A stretch of 64,000 nucleotides of DNA from an uncultured Lachnospiraceae bacterium (GCA_902765725.1 CACXAT010000014.1:36162-100161), one strand, 5' to 3'. Positions 49,188 to 58,056 are shown, counted from the stretch's first letter. Numbers and translations: made by a program. The notes: generated from the sequence alone by a model not told the origin.

Positions 49188-49454
49188 ATGCTGGTGGTCT
49201 ATATGGCCGTAATAAATGTACTGACCTTTGCGGCATTTGGAATGGATAAGCGTGCCGCTGTTCATAACAGATGGCGTACCCGGGAATCGACGCTGCTGGG
49301 GCTGAGCGCAGTGGGCGGAGCCTGCGGGGGACTGATCGGAATGTATGTATTCCATCATAAAACGAAGAAACCGGCATTTGCCATATGTCTTCCTGCTATG
49401 ATTGTGATCCATGTATTGCTGATCCTTGCGTTTTATAATCTGGTTTTCAGATGA
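49188..49454 (+). CDS. DUF1294 membrane protein (88 aa)
   Basis: The 88-residue protein begins MLVVYMAVINVLTFAAFGMD and has RWRTRESTLLGLSAVGGACG, GLIGMYVFHHKTKKP: the DUF1294 pattern, with two to three membrane segments. GGGAGG is 7 bases upstream of the ATG. Function unknown. Confidence 0.93.
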   Translation: MLVVYMAVINVLTFAAFGMDKRAAVHNRWRTRESTLLGLSAVGGACGGLIGMYVFHHKTKKPAFAICLPAMIVIHVLLILAFYNLVFR

Positions 49455-49468
49455 GAGAGGAGGCTGCA

Positions 49469-49690
49469 GTGGGGTTATTTACAAAGAAGAAGGCGGCCGC
49501 GCCGCTCGAGTATGACCGGGAAAAGGAGTATCCTGTTCTGCGCTGCAGTATCTGCAACGGGGAGCAGGTCGCGGGATTTAAGGATCGGGAGAGCGGCCGC
49601 TTCAGGGAAATCATGCTGATCCGTTCACAGAGTGAACTGGAGCTGTTCATGAAGCAGTGCGGTGTCTCTTCGATCGCGAAGGAATACTGA
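49469..49690 (+). CDS. Small conserved CxxC protein (73 aa)
   Basis: GTG at 49469 follows GAGGAGG at 7 bases and gives MGLFTKKK..., the typical start of a small Lachnospiraceae family; an ATG at 49451 overlaps the previous gene but lacks a ribosome site. The core YPVLRCSICNGEQVAGFKDR contains a CxxC that may bind a metal. I recall it as widespread but without a demonstrated role. Confidence 0.8.
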   Translation: MGLFTKKKAAAPLEYDREKEYPVLRCSICNGEQVAGFKDRESGRFREIMLIRSQSELELFMKQCGVSSIAKEY

Positions 49691-49780
49691 GCAGGATGTG
49701 CTTGCAGGAAGGTACTGATTTCGCTATTATAGATGGATACTGCTTTGAAACAGGATATTTGAAAGTGAGCTGATCGTACT

Positions 49781-50923
49781 ATGGATATAACCCTTGCCCG
49801 GCTGGCTGAGCTGCCTTCAGGCAGCTATGTGCTGATCGATACCCGGGATGAGATCTCCTATGAATACGGAACGATAGAAGGGGCAGAGAATATCCCGGAT
49901 GTGACCGCCGCGGCGCACAGCGGCCTTCTTGCGCAGGATAAAAAACTGGTGCTGTTCTGTATGCATGGGATCAGAAGCCGGGAGCTTGCATGTGAGCTGG
50001 AGCAGATGGGTTATGATGCCTGCAGCCTGGAGGGCGGATACGGAGCCTGGCTCAGGGACCTGGCAATGCGTCGGGAAAACCGCACTCTCCAGATCGAGAA
50101 GTCCATCAACAAGCGAAGAGTGTTCAGAGAGCGGCTGTTCAGCCGTTTCACCAAGGCCATAAAACAGTATGAGCTGGTGCAGCCGGGAGACCGGATCGCG
50201 GTCTGCATCTCGGGCGGCAAGGATTCCATGCTGATGGCGAAGCTCTTTCAGGAGCTTCAGAGACAGAACAAGTTTCCCTTTGAACTGGTGTTTCTTGTCA
50301 TGGATCCGGGATACAATGAACTCAACCGGCTGGTCATCGAGAATAATGCAGCCATGCTGGGGGTTCCGGTCACCATATTTGAGACCAGGATCTTCGATGC
50401 CGTCTATGAGATCGAGAAATCGCCCTGCTATCTGTGCGCCAGGATGAGAAGGGGATACCTGTACCGCAAGGCACAGGAACTTGGCTGCAATAAGATCGCC
50501 CTGGGACATCATTACGATGACGTGATCGAGACCATACTGATGTCCATGCTCTGGGCGGGACAGATCCAGACGATGATGCCGAAGCTGCACAGCCAGAACT
50601 TCGAGGGGATGGAGCTGATCCGGCCGATGTACCTGATCCGGGAGGAGGATATCAAGGACTGGAGAGATTACAACCATCTTCATTTTATCCAGTGCGCCTG
50701 TCATTTTACGGATACCTGCTCCTCCTGCAGGGAAGACGGTACGTCTGTGTCGAAGCGGATGGAGACCAAGAAGATCATAGCGCAGCTTAAGAAAACCAAC
50801 CCATACGTAGAAGGCAATATCTTCAACAGTGTAACGAATGTCAACATCGACATGCTTCCTGCCTATAAGCAGGATGGAGTCGTGCACGGTTTTCTGGAAA
50901 ATTACAATAGAACAGAGGCATAA
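49781..50923 (+). CDS. Rhodanese-TtcA fusion (tRNA thiolation-type ATP pyrophosphatase)
   Basis: The 380-residue protein has an N-terminal rhodanese domain (residues 1-95; active-site Cys in LFCMHGIRSRELACEL) and a C-terminal TtcA/TilS-like domain with PP-loop ICISGGKDSMLMAKL, CxxC (SPCYLCARMRRG), the second Cys pair and ALGHHYDDVIETILMSML. TtcA thiolates C32 of tRNA using a persulfide; a fused rhodanese would deliver the sulfur. The start at 49781 is 38 bp after a hydrophobic-poor gap; the ribosome site is weak (AAAGTGAGC). Confidence 0.88.
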   Translation: MDITLARLAELPSGSYVLIDTRDEISYEYGTIEGAENIPDVTAAAHSGLLAQDKKLVLFCMHGIRSRELACELEQMGYDACSLEGGYGAWLRDLAMRRENRTLQIEKSINKRRVFRERLFSRFTKAIKQYELVQPGDRIAVCISGGKDSMLMAKLFQELQRQNKFPFELVFLVMDPGYNELNRLVIENNAAMLGVPVTIFETRIFDAVYEIEKSPCYLCARMRRGYLYRKAQELGCNKIALGHHYDDVIETILMSMLWAGQIQTMMPKLHSQNFEGMELIRPMYLIREEDIKDWRDYNHLHFIQCACHFTDTCSSCREDGTSVSKRMETKKIIAQLKKTNPYVEGNIFNSVTNVNIDMLPAYKQDGVVHGFLENYNRTEA

Positions 50924-50925
50924 AC

Positions 50926-52338
50926 ATGAAACAGAAGACAGAATACAACAGTGAGTCAGCCGGCGCACAGGCGCAGGACAAAACAAGACACAGCTTTTCA
51001 GGACAGCTCGGATTCATACTCGCCGCCGCGGGGGCAAGCGTCGGCCTTGGCAACATCTGGAGATTCCCCTACCTTGCCGCCAGATACGGAGGCGGGATCT
51101 TCCTGCTGATCTACATAGCCCTGGCAGTTACCTTTGGCTATACCATGATCGTTGCGGAAAATGTGATCGGCAGAAGGACCAGAAAGAGCCCTGTCGGTGC
51201 GTTCCGGGTCTATTCTGACAACAAGCTTTTCCATGCGGGCGGCTGGATCAATGCGATCATCCCGATGCTGATCGTTCCGTATTATTCGACCATTGGAGGA
51301 TGGGTCGTCAACTACCTGGTTCAGTATATCAGGGGCGGCGCCCATGCAGTCGCCGCAGACGGCTATTTCGGGGAGTTTATCACGGACGGTCTCCGCTCGG
51401 AGCTGTGGTTCCTGGTATTCGCATTCTGCACGCTGGCAGTGATCTTTGCGGGAGTCAGAAGCGGAATCGAAAGAGTATCCAGGATCATGATGCCGATCCT
51501 TGTGGTACTGGCTGTGGCGGTCAGCATCTACTCCGTTACCAGACCCGGAGCGCTGGAAGGCGTGGCCTATTTCCTGATCCCGAACCCGAAGAATTTCTCC
51601 TGGATGACGGTTGTGTCCGCGATGGGGCAGATGTTCTATTCTCTGTCGATCGCGATGGGAATCCTGATCACCTTCGGCTCATACATGAAGGATACGGTAT
51701 CCATTGAAAAGGCAACCAGGAATGTAGAGCTGTTCGACACAGGCATTGCGGTGATCGCCGGACTTATGATTATCCCGGCCGTGTTCGCGTTTTCAGGCGG
51801 GGACGCTTCCGTCCTGAATGCAGGTCCGAGTCTGATGTTCATTACGATCCCGAAGGTTCTGGACAGCATGGGAATGTCGACCTTCATGGGATTCATGTTC
51901 TTCCTGCTGGTGTTCTTCGCCGCGCTGACGTCCTCCGTCGCACTGACAGAGGCGGCGGTGTCCACCTTTGAAGATGAACTGGGCTGGAACCGGCATTTCT
52001 CCACTGTCATGATGGGTGTTATCATGGTTGCGCTGGGAACCCTGTCCTGTCTTGGATACGGGCCGCTGGGTGATGTAAAGATCCTGGGGATGCAGTTCCT
52101 GGATTTCTTTGACTTTATCACGAACTCCGTGATGATGCCTGTGGCGGCGATCTTCATCTGCCTCTACATACTGAAGGCTATGGGCGTGGAAGAGGTCGAG
52201 GATGAGATGACGAAGTGCGGAAGTGTATTCAGGCGCAGGAAGATATTCCTCTTTATGATGCGGTATCTGTGCATCGTGTTCCTGGCGGTGATCCTGGTCA
52301 GCTCAGTTCTCCAGGTGATGGGGGTTGTCAAAATCTGA
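50926..52338 (+). CDS. Neurotransmitter:sodium symporter (SNF) family transporter
   Basis: The 470-residue protein has about twelve helices with the NSS signature FILAAAGASVGLGNIWRFPY, the conserved unwound-helix motif, and VALTEAAVSTFEDE. These import amino acids or osmolytes with Na+. The substrate is not predictable. The gap to the rhodanese-TtcA gene is 2 bp and to the next gene 14 bp, so it lies in one transcript. Confidence 0.93.
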   Translation: MKQKTEYNSESAGAQAQDKTRHSFSGQLGFILAAAGASVGLGNIWRFPYLAARYGGGIFLLIYIALAVTFGYTMIVAENVIGRRTRKSPVGAFRVYSDNKLFHAGGWINAIIPMLIVPYYSTIGGWVVNYLVQYIRGGAHAVAADGYFGEFITDGLRSELWFLVFAFCTLAVIFAGVRSGIERVSRIMMPILVVLAVAVSIYSVTRPGALEGVAYFLIPNPKNFSWMTVVSAMGQMFYSLSIAMGILITFGSYMKDTVSIEKATRNVELFDTGIAVIAGLMIIPAVFAFSGGDASVLNAGPSLMFITIPKVLDSMGMSTFMGFMFFLLVFFAALTSSVALTEAAVSTFEDELGWNRHFSTVMMGVIMVALGTLSCLGYGPLGDVKILGMQFLDFFDFITNSVMMPVAAIFICLYILKAMGVEEVEDEMTKCGSVFRRRKIFLFMMRYLCIVFLAVILVSSVLQVMGVVKI

Positions 52339-52352
52339 TCGTGAGGAGTCCT

Positions 52353-52631
52353 ATGTTTGGAAAAACAGTACTTGTATATCAGTCCAAAAAGAAAGATGAC
52401 TGGGAGAAGGCGAAGGAGCTTCTGACCGATGCCGGGATCGAGTTCCATGCGTGGGCGGCGGAAGAGCCGCCGGTCGCCGGCTGCGGCAGCAAGATTGACC
52501 CAAGGAAGTTTATGAGAAAAGTCGAGATCCCCAGAGAGATCTACCGCATAGAGGTGGACAGGGATATCGATGCTGAAGCGAAGGAGACGCTCCTGGGGAA
52601 AGTACTTCCTGTCATATCCTACGGATTGTAA
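52353..52631 (+). CDS. Small protein of unknown function (92 aa)
   Basis: The 92-residue protein MFGKTVLVYQSKKKDDWEKA has a thioredoxin-like/alpha-beta feel (strand, helix, strand), and a Cys in PPVAGCGSKIDPRKF. GAGGAG precedes the ATG. It follows the transporter and ends with a terminator. No family was recognised. Confidence 0.75.
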   Translation: MFGKTVLVYQSKKKDDWEKAKELLTDAGIEFHAWAAEEPPVAGCGSKIDPRKFMRKVEIPREIYRIEVDRDIDAEAKETLLGKVLPVISYGL

Positions 52632-52646
52632 AAAAGGGACGTAAAA

Positions 52647-52683
52647 AAGCAGCTGCTGAATGATCTGCAGCTGCTTCTCTTTT
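52647..52683 (+). terminator. Intrinsic terminator
   Basis: AAGCAGCTGC pairs with GCAGCTGCTT and is followed by CTCTTTT. It ends the rhodanese-TtcA/transporter/92-aa unit. Confidence 0.85.
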
Positions 52684-52826
52684 GGAGGGAGTCCCGGCAG
52701 GTACTGCCCTGCCGGGAAGAGTATGAAAAAATTATCTGCTTTTCTGTATCTTATGGTTTACAGAATACAGACAGTTTGTGTCCGTCCTGAGTTTAAGTTG
52801 TGAAAAAAGTATGAAAGGATCACGGT

Positions 52827-53336
52827 ATGGCAAAGATAATCAGCCATGATTTCAGCACGGCATCTGACCACGTCCAGAAGGAGCCGGGAGTCAGTCTGTT
52901 TACAAGATCATTCGGGTACTACGCTCAGCAGCTGGAGGAGAAGAAACGTCTCCTGGAAGAGATGGCGGCGGAGGCACGCATCTTTATTGCCTATGAAAAA
53001 ATGAATCCGGAAGAGTTTACGCTGAGCGGCTCTTATGTGAAGGACTTTCTGGGAGTAGAACTGGATATGGAGGCCCCGGAACAGAGCCCTTACGCGGAGC
53101 TGGTCTATCACAGGATGACTGACACCCGGATCACCTCGGTCTGCGAATTCGCAGTTCCCGAAAAAGACGGGAAGCTGAAAGTGTCGTTCCTGATCTATTC
53201 ACTGCCCGGATACAGAGAGGGGAACCGGGTATGGAACCTGTATAACTTTGAGACAAAGCTGTGGGAGGAGCAGGACGAGGACTGCTTCGACCTTGATACG
53301 GTCCTGAAAGAATGCTGCAGGCACTGGGATCCCTGA
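52827..53336 (+). CDS. Protein of unknown function (169 aa)
   Basis: The 169-residue protein is soluble, with an N-terminal amphipathic region (YYAQQLEEKKRLLEEMAAEA) and a C-terminal alpha/beta part with aromatic residues (NRVWNLYNFETKLWEEQDED). No family was recognised. Real coding is supported by AAAGGATCACGG before the ATG and normal codon use. Confidence 0.7.
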   Translation: MAKIISHDFSTASDHVQKEPGVSLFTRSFGYYAQQLEEKKRLLEEMAAEARIFIAYEKMNPEEFTLSGSYVKDFLGVELDMEAPEQSPYAELVYHRMTDTRITSVCEFAVPEKDGKLKVSFLIYSLPGYREGNRVWNLYNFETKLWEEQDEDCFDLDTVLKECCRHWDP

Positions 53337-53455
53337 GTGAAAACAATCGCGCATACCGGTGCGGATGTGTGCTAGAATTACAGTAAGGCTGAATAATATC
53401 CGGCAGCAATGACAAAAGCGCAGGCCGCGTACAACAAGAACAGAGGAGGACGGGT

Positions 53456-54307
53456 ATGGCACATTACAGAGCAGAACTGACGGGAGTTTTCGGAGATCCG
53501 GTGGACGACAACCCCACCTGTGTGCTTGAGGAGGCAGCGTATGCCGCACTCGGGCTGAATTACCGCTATCTGACCATAAAGGTCCTTCCGGAAGACCTTG
53601 AGACAGCGATCGCGGCAGTGAAGGCAATGAATTTCAAAGGGATCAACCTGACCATGCCTCATAAGATCAAGGTAATCCCGCTGCTGGATGAACTGTCGGA
53701 GGCTGCCGGGATCATCGGGGCCGTCAACACGGTCATCAATAAGGATGGAAAGCTGATCGGAGAAAACACGGATGGCAAGGGATTTACGACCGCGCTGAAG
53801 AATAACAATGTTACCCTCAGCGGGGCAAAGATCATGATCCTGGGAGCCGGCGGCGCAGCAAGGGCGATCGCGACCGAATGCGCGCTGAACGGCGCTTCGC
53901 ATATCTATATCGTGAACCGCACACAGGTCAGCGGAAATGAACTGGCGCGGCTCATCAATGAAAAAACAAAATGCTGCGCGGAGTATGTTCCGTGGACAGA
54001 GAATCTTGCGGTGCCCGCAGACACGGATATCCTGATCAACGCAACCCCGATCGGCTTCACGCCGAATCAGATGCACAGGCCGGACATCGATTACGATACG
54101 ATCCGGGAGGGGATGGCAGCGGCGGATGTCGTGTTTGACCCTGTCGATACACTCTTCCTGGAAGAGTGCGCAAGACATGGTGCAAGATGCTTCAATGGAA
54201 TCGGCATGCTGGTACAGCAGGGTGCTCTGAATTTCACCCTGTGGACCGGAGAGGAAGCACCGGTTGATGTGATGTACAATGCCCTGGCCAAAGAACTTCA
54301 GGGCTGA
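53456..54307 (+). CDS. AroE-like shikimate dehydrogenase with altered substrate motif
   Basis: The 283-residue protein has the AroE N-terminal catalytic domain with NLTMPHK (catalytic Lys) and GENTDGKGF (catalytic Asp), and the NADP-binding domain ILGAGGAARAIATECALNGA. However, the shikimate-binding segment GxPIxHSLSPxMHN is replaced by GDPVDDNPTCVLEE, so the two substrate-binding serines are not conserved. It may act on quinate or another hydroxy acid, or be a divergent AroE. GAGGACGGGT before the ATG. Confidence 0.85.
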   Translation: MAHYRAELTGVFGDPVDDNPTCVLEEAAYAALGLNYRYLTIKVLPEDLETAIAAVKAMNFKGINLTMPHKIKVIPLLDELSEAAGIIGAVNTVINKDGKLIGENTDGKGFTTALKNNNVTLSGAKIMILGAGGAARAIATECALNGASHIYIVNRTQVSGNELARLINEKTKCCAEYVPWTENLAVPADTDILINATPIGFTPNQMHRPDIDYDTIREGMAAADVVFDPVDTLFLEECARHGARCFNGIGMLVQQGALNFTLWTGEEAPVDVMYNALAKELQG

Positions 54308-54358
54308 TCTGCGGTAATGCAGAACGGGAAATGAATCACAGGTAAAGGAGGGTGGACG

Positions 54359-54850
54359 ATGGCAAAAAAGGTCGGAGTACTGATTAAAGAAGCCAGGACA
54401 GGCGCCGGATTGACCCAGGAACAGCTTGCCCGGAAGATCAAAGGGATCTCTGCGGATGATATCAGCAAGGCGGAGCGCGGAGAGAAGGCCCTGACCCAGG
54501 CGGTCCTCAAAGAGATCGCAAAAGCAACCGGTGTTACACAGAAGTCACTGCTGGACGCGGCGAAGGCAGCCGGCTCCGGAAGCACCACCGCGAGCAGGAA
54601 GACCAGCAGTTCCGGAAGTACTTCTGCCCGTAAGAAGACCACCGGCAAGACTGCGAAGACCACTGCTTCGACATTCAAGGTCAGCGCGCAGGAGAAGAAG
54701 CTGATCAATGCATACAGAGAGGCAGATGACAAGGTGAAGGCAGCTGTGAATTTCGTTCTTCTTGGCAATGACAGCCTGTCCTCCCAGAAGGGGACAGATG
54801 ACATGCTCTCGGCTTTACTGAGCGGAGTGAAGGAACTGTTCGGCAGATGA
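54359..54850 (+). CDS. XRE-family transcriptional regulator with Lys/Ser-rich linker
   Basis: The 163-residue protein has an N-terminal XRE helix-turn-helix (LIKEARTGAGLTQEQLARKI, then DDISKAERGEKALT). A low-complexity linker rich in Ser, Thr and Lys (residues 80-103, histone-like) follows, then a C-terminal helical segment (INAYREADDKVKAAVNFVLLG). The basic linker may bind DNA or be disordered. AAAGGAGGGTGG before the ATG. The target genes are unknown. Confidence 0.88.
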   Translation: MAKKVGVLIKEARTGAGLTQEQLARKIKGISADDISKAERGEKALTQAVLKEIAKATGVTQKSLLDAAKAAGSGSTTASRKTSSSGSTSARKKTTGKTAKTTASTFKVSAQEKKLINAYREADDKVKAAVNFVLLGNDSLSSQKGTDDMLSALLSGVKELFGR

Positions 54851-54908
54851 GATACCGTCAGGGGCCAGGAGGCCCCTGGACATACAAAACAGCGTACGAA
54901 ACAACAAA

Positions 54909-54942
54909 CAAAAAAGCCCGACTGCGATAGGCAGACCGGGCT
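54909..54942 (-). terminator. Terminator-like hairpin facing the plsY operon
   Basis: AGCCCG/CGGGCT with an inner CTGC/GCAG forms a hairpin, and the run of A on + gives a T-run on the complement, so it terminates leftward transcription from plsY/lepB. Confidence 0.65.
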
Positions 54943-54999
54943 GTCAGTGTCTGGAGCGATACCATTATAAACAATCAAGTGCCAGACGGGTATGAGAGA

Positions 55000-55046
55000 A
55001 TCGCCGGGCACTTCGATCTGAGACCGGAATGTCCGGCGATCGTTTT
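55000..55046 (+). terminator. Possible terminator after the XRE gene
   Basis: ATCGCCGG pairs with CCGGCGAT and is followed by CGTTTT. The loop is long and the T-run short, so confidence is modest. Confidence 0.4.
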
Positions 55047-55119
55047 AAAATGGCTCTCACCACCCATATTCAATATAAGAACTTTAAATATATTTTGCAA
55101 GATACAAAAAAGGGTTTTT

Positions 55120-55755
55120 TTACTTACTAATCTTCAGATACTGGGCATTTTTCTCTTCCGTACCCTTCAATGACCTGATGAGACCGGGATAATGTCTGGA
55201 CAGCATGATCAGAGCCAGGGCAAGTGCAGGGACGAGTGCCTGGGGGCCATAGAAGATTCCAGCGAATATGGCAAACAGCGTAGTGATCACCACTGCGCCG
55301 AGCGGGAGATAGCCGGTCAGAAAGACAACCAGCATGCCTGCGACGTCGCTGATCAGACCCCACAGAGGGCTGAACAGAAAGATGGCCATACAGGTGACCG
55401 CCACGCCTTTGCCTCCGCGCATCCGGCGCCATACAGGCCAGTTGTGTCCCAGAACCGCGCCAAGGCCTGCCCACAGGACCGCATACTGTCCGAGGGGCTC
55501 TCCGGAAGGAACAATCGAAGAGCGGCCGAAGAGAAGGCAGCAGATCAGAACAGCAGTGACAGTTTTGATAAGATCACCGGCAAGGACCGCAGCGCCGGTC
55601 CAGAACCCGAAGATGCGCATAACGTTCGCCATGCCGGGGTTGCCGGTTCCGAATTCAGAGACCGATTTTCCTGTTTTATGTTTTACGATTACCTCTGCGG
55701 TCAGGATACATCCGAAGAGATATCCGATCAGCAGGCACAGAGCTTTTTCAGCCAT
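55120..55755 (-). CDS. plsY: Acyl-phosphate:glycerol-3-phosphate acyltransferase PlsY
   Basis: The 211-residue protein has five helices and the PlsY motifs: FGTGNPGMANVMR (normally GSGNPGATNVLR) and HNWPVWRRMRGGKGVAVT. It starts phospholipid synthesis by acylating glycerol-3-phosphate from acyl-phosphate. The first motif carries MAN for ATN, a variation seen in related clostridial sequences as I recall. It lies 14 bp after the DUF2007 gene in transcription order. Confidence 0.88.
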   Translation of the reverse strand: MAEKALCLLIGYLFGCILTAEVIVKHKTGKSVSEFGTGNPGMANVMRIFGFWTGAAVLAGDLIKTVTAVLICCLLFGRSSIVPSGEPLGQYAVLWAGLGAVLGHNWPVWRRMRGGKGVAVTCMAIFLFSPLWGLISDVAGMLVVFLTGYLPLGAVVITTLFAIFAGIFYGPQALVPALALALIMLSRHYPGLIRSLKGTEEKNAQYLKISK

Positions 55756-55769
55756 TTCACAGCACCTTC

Positions 55770-56108
55770 TCAGAACAGTCCGCGGATCACGAGCAGGACG
55801 ATCAGCAGCAGGACTGCAGCTCCAAGACTGAGAACTGTCCGGACCGGGGATTTTGACGGTTCAGCCGTCGGAGTATCATTCCCTGTCATCTGCTGCAGGA
55901 CCTGTCTGGCGGAAGGAAGGTCTTCCGGCGTGACCATGATCTCTTCGCCAATAACGTCACCGCCGATCCTGTAGATATCTTTGACTCCGCCTCGCTTCAC
56001 GGCGCTGATGCCATACTGCCCGAGGACGGCGATCATCTGATCCGCCGAGCGCGCGTCCGGCGCATAGCAGGCGCGAATCAGGTCTTTCCTTTTTGAAATA
56101 TCTGCCAT
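55770..56108 (-). CDS. DUF2007-like protein with C-terminal membrane segment
   Basis: The 112-residue protein has an N-terminal small domain (CYAPDARSADQMIAVLGQYG then IYRIGGDVIGEEIMV), like DUF2007 (putative signal transducer), and a C-terminal transmembrane helix (TVLSLGAAVLLLIVLLVIRG). The ATG at 56108 has GGGAGAC upstream. Located between lepB and plsY. Confidence 0.8.
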   Translation of the reverse strand: MADISKRKDLIRACYAPDARSADQMIAVLGQYGISAVKRGGVKDIYRIGGDVIGEEIMVTPEDLPSARQVLQQMTGNDTPTAEPSKSPVRTVLSLGAAVLLLIVLLVIRGLF

Positions 56109-56142
56109 AGAAGTCTCCCGGCACATGTACTGCCCTGAAGTG

Positions 56143-56787
56143 TTAATCCTTATTCTTGTAAAGAGATCCGATCTGCGTGATCGGCCAGTAACGGAAATAC
56201 GCCTTTCCGAGGATCTTCTTGCGGTGGACGTAGGCAAATGACTCCGCCTCTTCCTCGGAGGAAGCCAGTCCGTTTCTCGCCGCGATCATCGGCCAGTAGC
56301 GGGCGTCGCTGGAGTTGTTGCGGTTGTCGCCCAGCATGAGATAATGATCTTCGGGAACATTGAACTCAAACCCGTCATTCTCCGCGGTCCACGTTCCGTT
56401 GATATAATTCTCTTCGAGCGCTTCGCCATTGATATAGACGACACCGCTTTTGATCGTGACGGTCTCTCCCGGGAGTCCGATAATACGCTTGATGAACTTG
56501 GTCTTCTTCCCCTGGGCTTCATCGATCGGATAGCGGAAGACGACGATGTCCCCGCGTTTGGGTTCGCTGAACCAGTAGGCGAATCTTGTGCCGAGAACGC
56601 GGTCCCCGGTCATGATGGTTTTCTCCATGGAGCCGGACGGGACGGTGGCATTGATGATGATAAATCCGTCGATGAGCAGGGCAAGTACGACCGCTACAAC
56701 GATGACTTCCACCCAGCTCAGGATCTCACCGGCCAAGGTGGTCTCCTTCTTAGCTTTTGAATCGTTTTCCTTTTTCTGATCAGACAT
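56143..56787 (-). CDS. lepB: Signal peptidase I
   Basis: The 214-residue membrane-anchored protease has a single N-terminal helix, the catalytic Ser53 in VPSGSMEKT and Lys100 in KFIKRIIGLPGE, and the box E GDNRNNSSDARYW. It cleaves signal peptides of exported proteins. First in a leftward unit with DUF2007 and plsY; GGAGGTAC precedes the ATG. Confidence 0.95.
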   Translation of the reverse strand: MSDQKKENDSKAKKETTLAGEILSWVEVIVVAVVLALLIDGFIIINATVPSGSMEKTIMTGDRVLGTRFAYWFSEPKRGDIVVFRYPIDEAQGKKTKFIKRIIGLPGETVTIKSGVVYINGEALEENYINGTWTAENDGFEFNVPEDHYLMLGDNRNNSSDARYWPMIAARNGLASSEEEAESFAYVHRKKILGKAYFRYWPITQIGSLYKNKD

Positions 56788-56930
56788 GGAAAGTACCTCC
56801 GGATCTGTCTGCGGTTGAGTTCATGTAACCCTACAATTATATCACGGTGTGACTTGCTGCCGCAACAGGCTCTGATTCTTAAGCAAAAGTGAACAACAGG
56901 GGCGGAAAGTCTTAGGATTGCCGTAAAAAC

Positions 56931-56959
56931 TTGTTTTTTGGCAATTATCCTGTTATTAT
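56931..56959 (+). promoter_or_regulatory. Promoter of the first SH3 lipoprotein
   Basis: TTGTTT (56931-56936), 17 bp, TATTAT (56954-56959), 57 bp before the ATG. Confidence 0.55.
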
Positions 56960-57015
56960 GGTTACAAATACATTGATGCAACCTCACTAAAAGGGGATTA
57001 AGGGGGGACAAGCGG

Positions 57016-57915
57016 ATGAGAAGATATTCGAAGACCATCGTGGTGTCAGCTGTGATTGCCGCACTTGCAGGTCTTACACTTACCGGATGCGGTCAGGCGC
57101 GCCCGGAGAACGGAGCACCGGAGAAGGTCAGTGAATCCAGTGTCGATACGGCAGTAACGGAAGCGGTCGTCATCATTCAGACCGAGGCACCGGTTATTGA
57201 GACAGAGCCGGAGACTCAGCCGCAGACGCAGCCTGTGACAGAGGTACAGACCGAGCCGCAGACGCAGCCCGTGACGACTCCGCCTACAGAGGCGGTTCTG
57301 AGTGCTGACGAGGAGCTGGCCCAGTCGAATGAATACACAGACTGGATCTCCATGTTTGCCAATGCGGATATCAATGTCAGAGAGACTCCGACTACGGAGA
57401 ATCAGGACAATATCATATCCAGCTATGACAGAGGCGAAGAAGCCGTGATCATCGGAGAGACTGTCAACTGGTACAAGATCTACAAGTCACATGATCCTGT
57501 AAGCGAAGCAGATGAACTGGTTGGTTACGTCAAGAAAGAGTTCATGTCTGCGACCTATGAGGAATCGATGACGGAGAGACCGCAGGAGACTGCGGCACCG
57601 GCAGCCCAGGCACCGGCAGCAGAGCCCCAGGCAGTGACGCCTGAGACCACAGCTCCCGCAGCGGTAACACCTGAGACCACCGCTCCTGCGGCGGCAACAC
57701 CCGAGACAGCAGCTCCGGCAGCAAGCACTGCTTCAGGACCTTCCGTAACACTCAATTCGGATGCCAATATCCGTTCCGAAGCATATGAGACCGCCTCCGT
57801 AGTGGGCGTGGTCACGGCAGGAGCAACTGCCACACAGATCGGTTCTTCCGATGGCTGGGTTCAGATTGACTACAATGGAGTCCAGGGCTACGTGAAGGCA
57901 TCCTTCGTGGGCTGA
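57016..57915 (+). CDS. Lipoprotein with two SH3 domains and Pro/Thr repeats
   Basis: The 299-residue protein has a lipobox LTLTGC (signal peptidase II), QTQPV-type linkers (QPQTQPVTEVQTEPQTQPV), an SH3 domain (DINVRETPTTENQDNI, ETVNWYKIYK, VGYVKKEFM), then PETTAPAA repeats and a second SH3 (DANIRSEAYETASVVGVV, DGWVQIDYNGVQGYVK). It is anchored outside the membrane and probably binds cell wall. The PETTAPAAVT-like 10-residue units repeat three times, which is DNA-level tandem repetition. Confidence 0.9.
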   Translation: MRRYSKTIVVSAVIAALAGLTLTGCGQARPENGAPEKVSESSVDTAVTEAVVIIQTEAPVIETEPETQPQTQPVTEVQTEPQTQPVTTPPTEAVLSADEELAQSNEYTDWISMFANADINVRETPTTENQDNIISSYDRGEEAVIIGETVNWYKIYKSHDPVSEADELVGYVKKEFMSATYEESMTERPQETAAPAAQAPAAEPQAVTPETTAPAAVTPETTAPAAATPETAAPAASTASGPSVTLNSDANIRSEAYETASVVGVVTAGATATQIGSSDGWVQIDYNGVQGYVKASFVG

Positions 57916-57965
57916 AAGCAGTAGATGATACGTTCTCAGGGAGAGAATGAGTTCTATTGATAAAT

Positions 57966-58003
57966 AGGGTCGGCGCATAGCTGTGCACCGGCCCTGTTCT
58001 GTT
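57966..58003 (+). terminator. Terminator of the first lipoprotein gene
   Basis: AGGGTCGG and CCGGCCCT form an 8-bp stem with one wobble around an inner GCA/TGC; a weak T-rich tail (GTTCTGTTT) follows. Confidence 0.6.
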
Positions 58004-58056
58004 TAAAGAGCATTTTTACATTTTATTAAGACAATCTGAACTCTTGTGGAGAAAAC

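Noticed and set aside
49817..50986. 389-codon - strand frame
   Set aside because: Antisense shadow of the rhodanese-TtcA gene; the translated product lacks domains.
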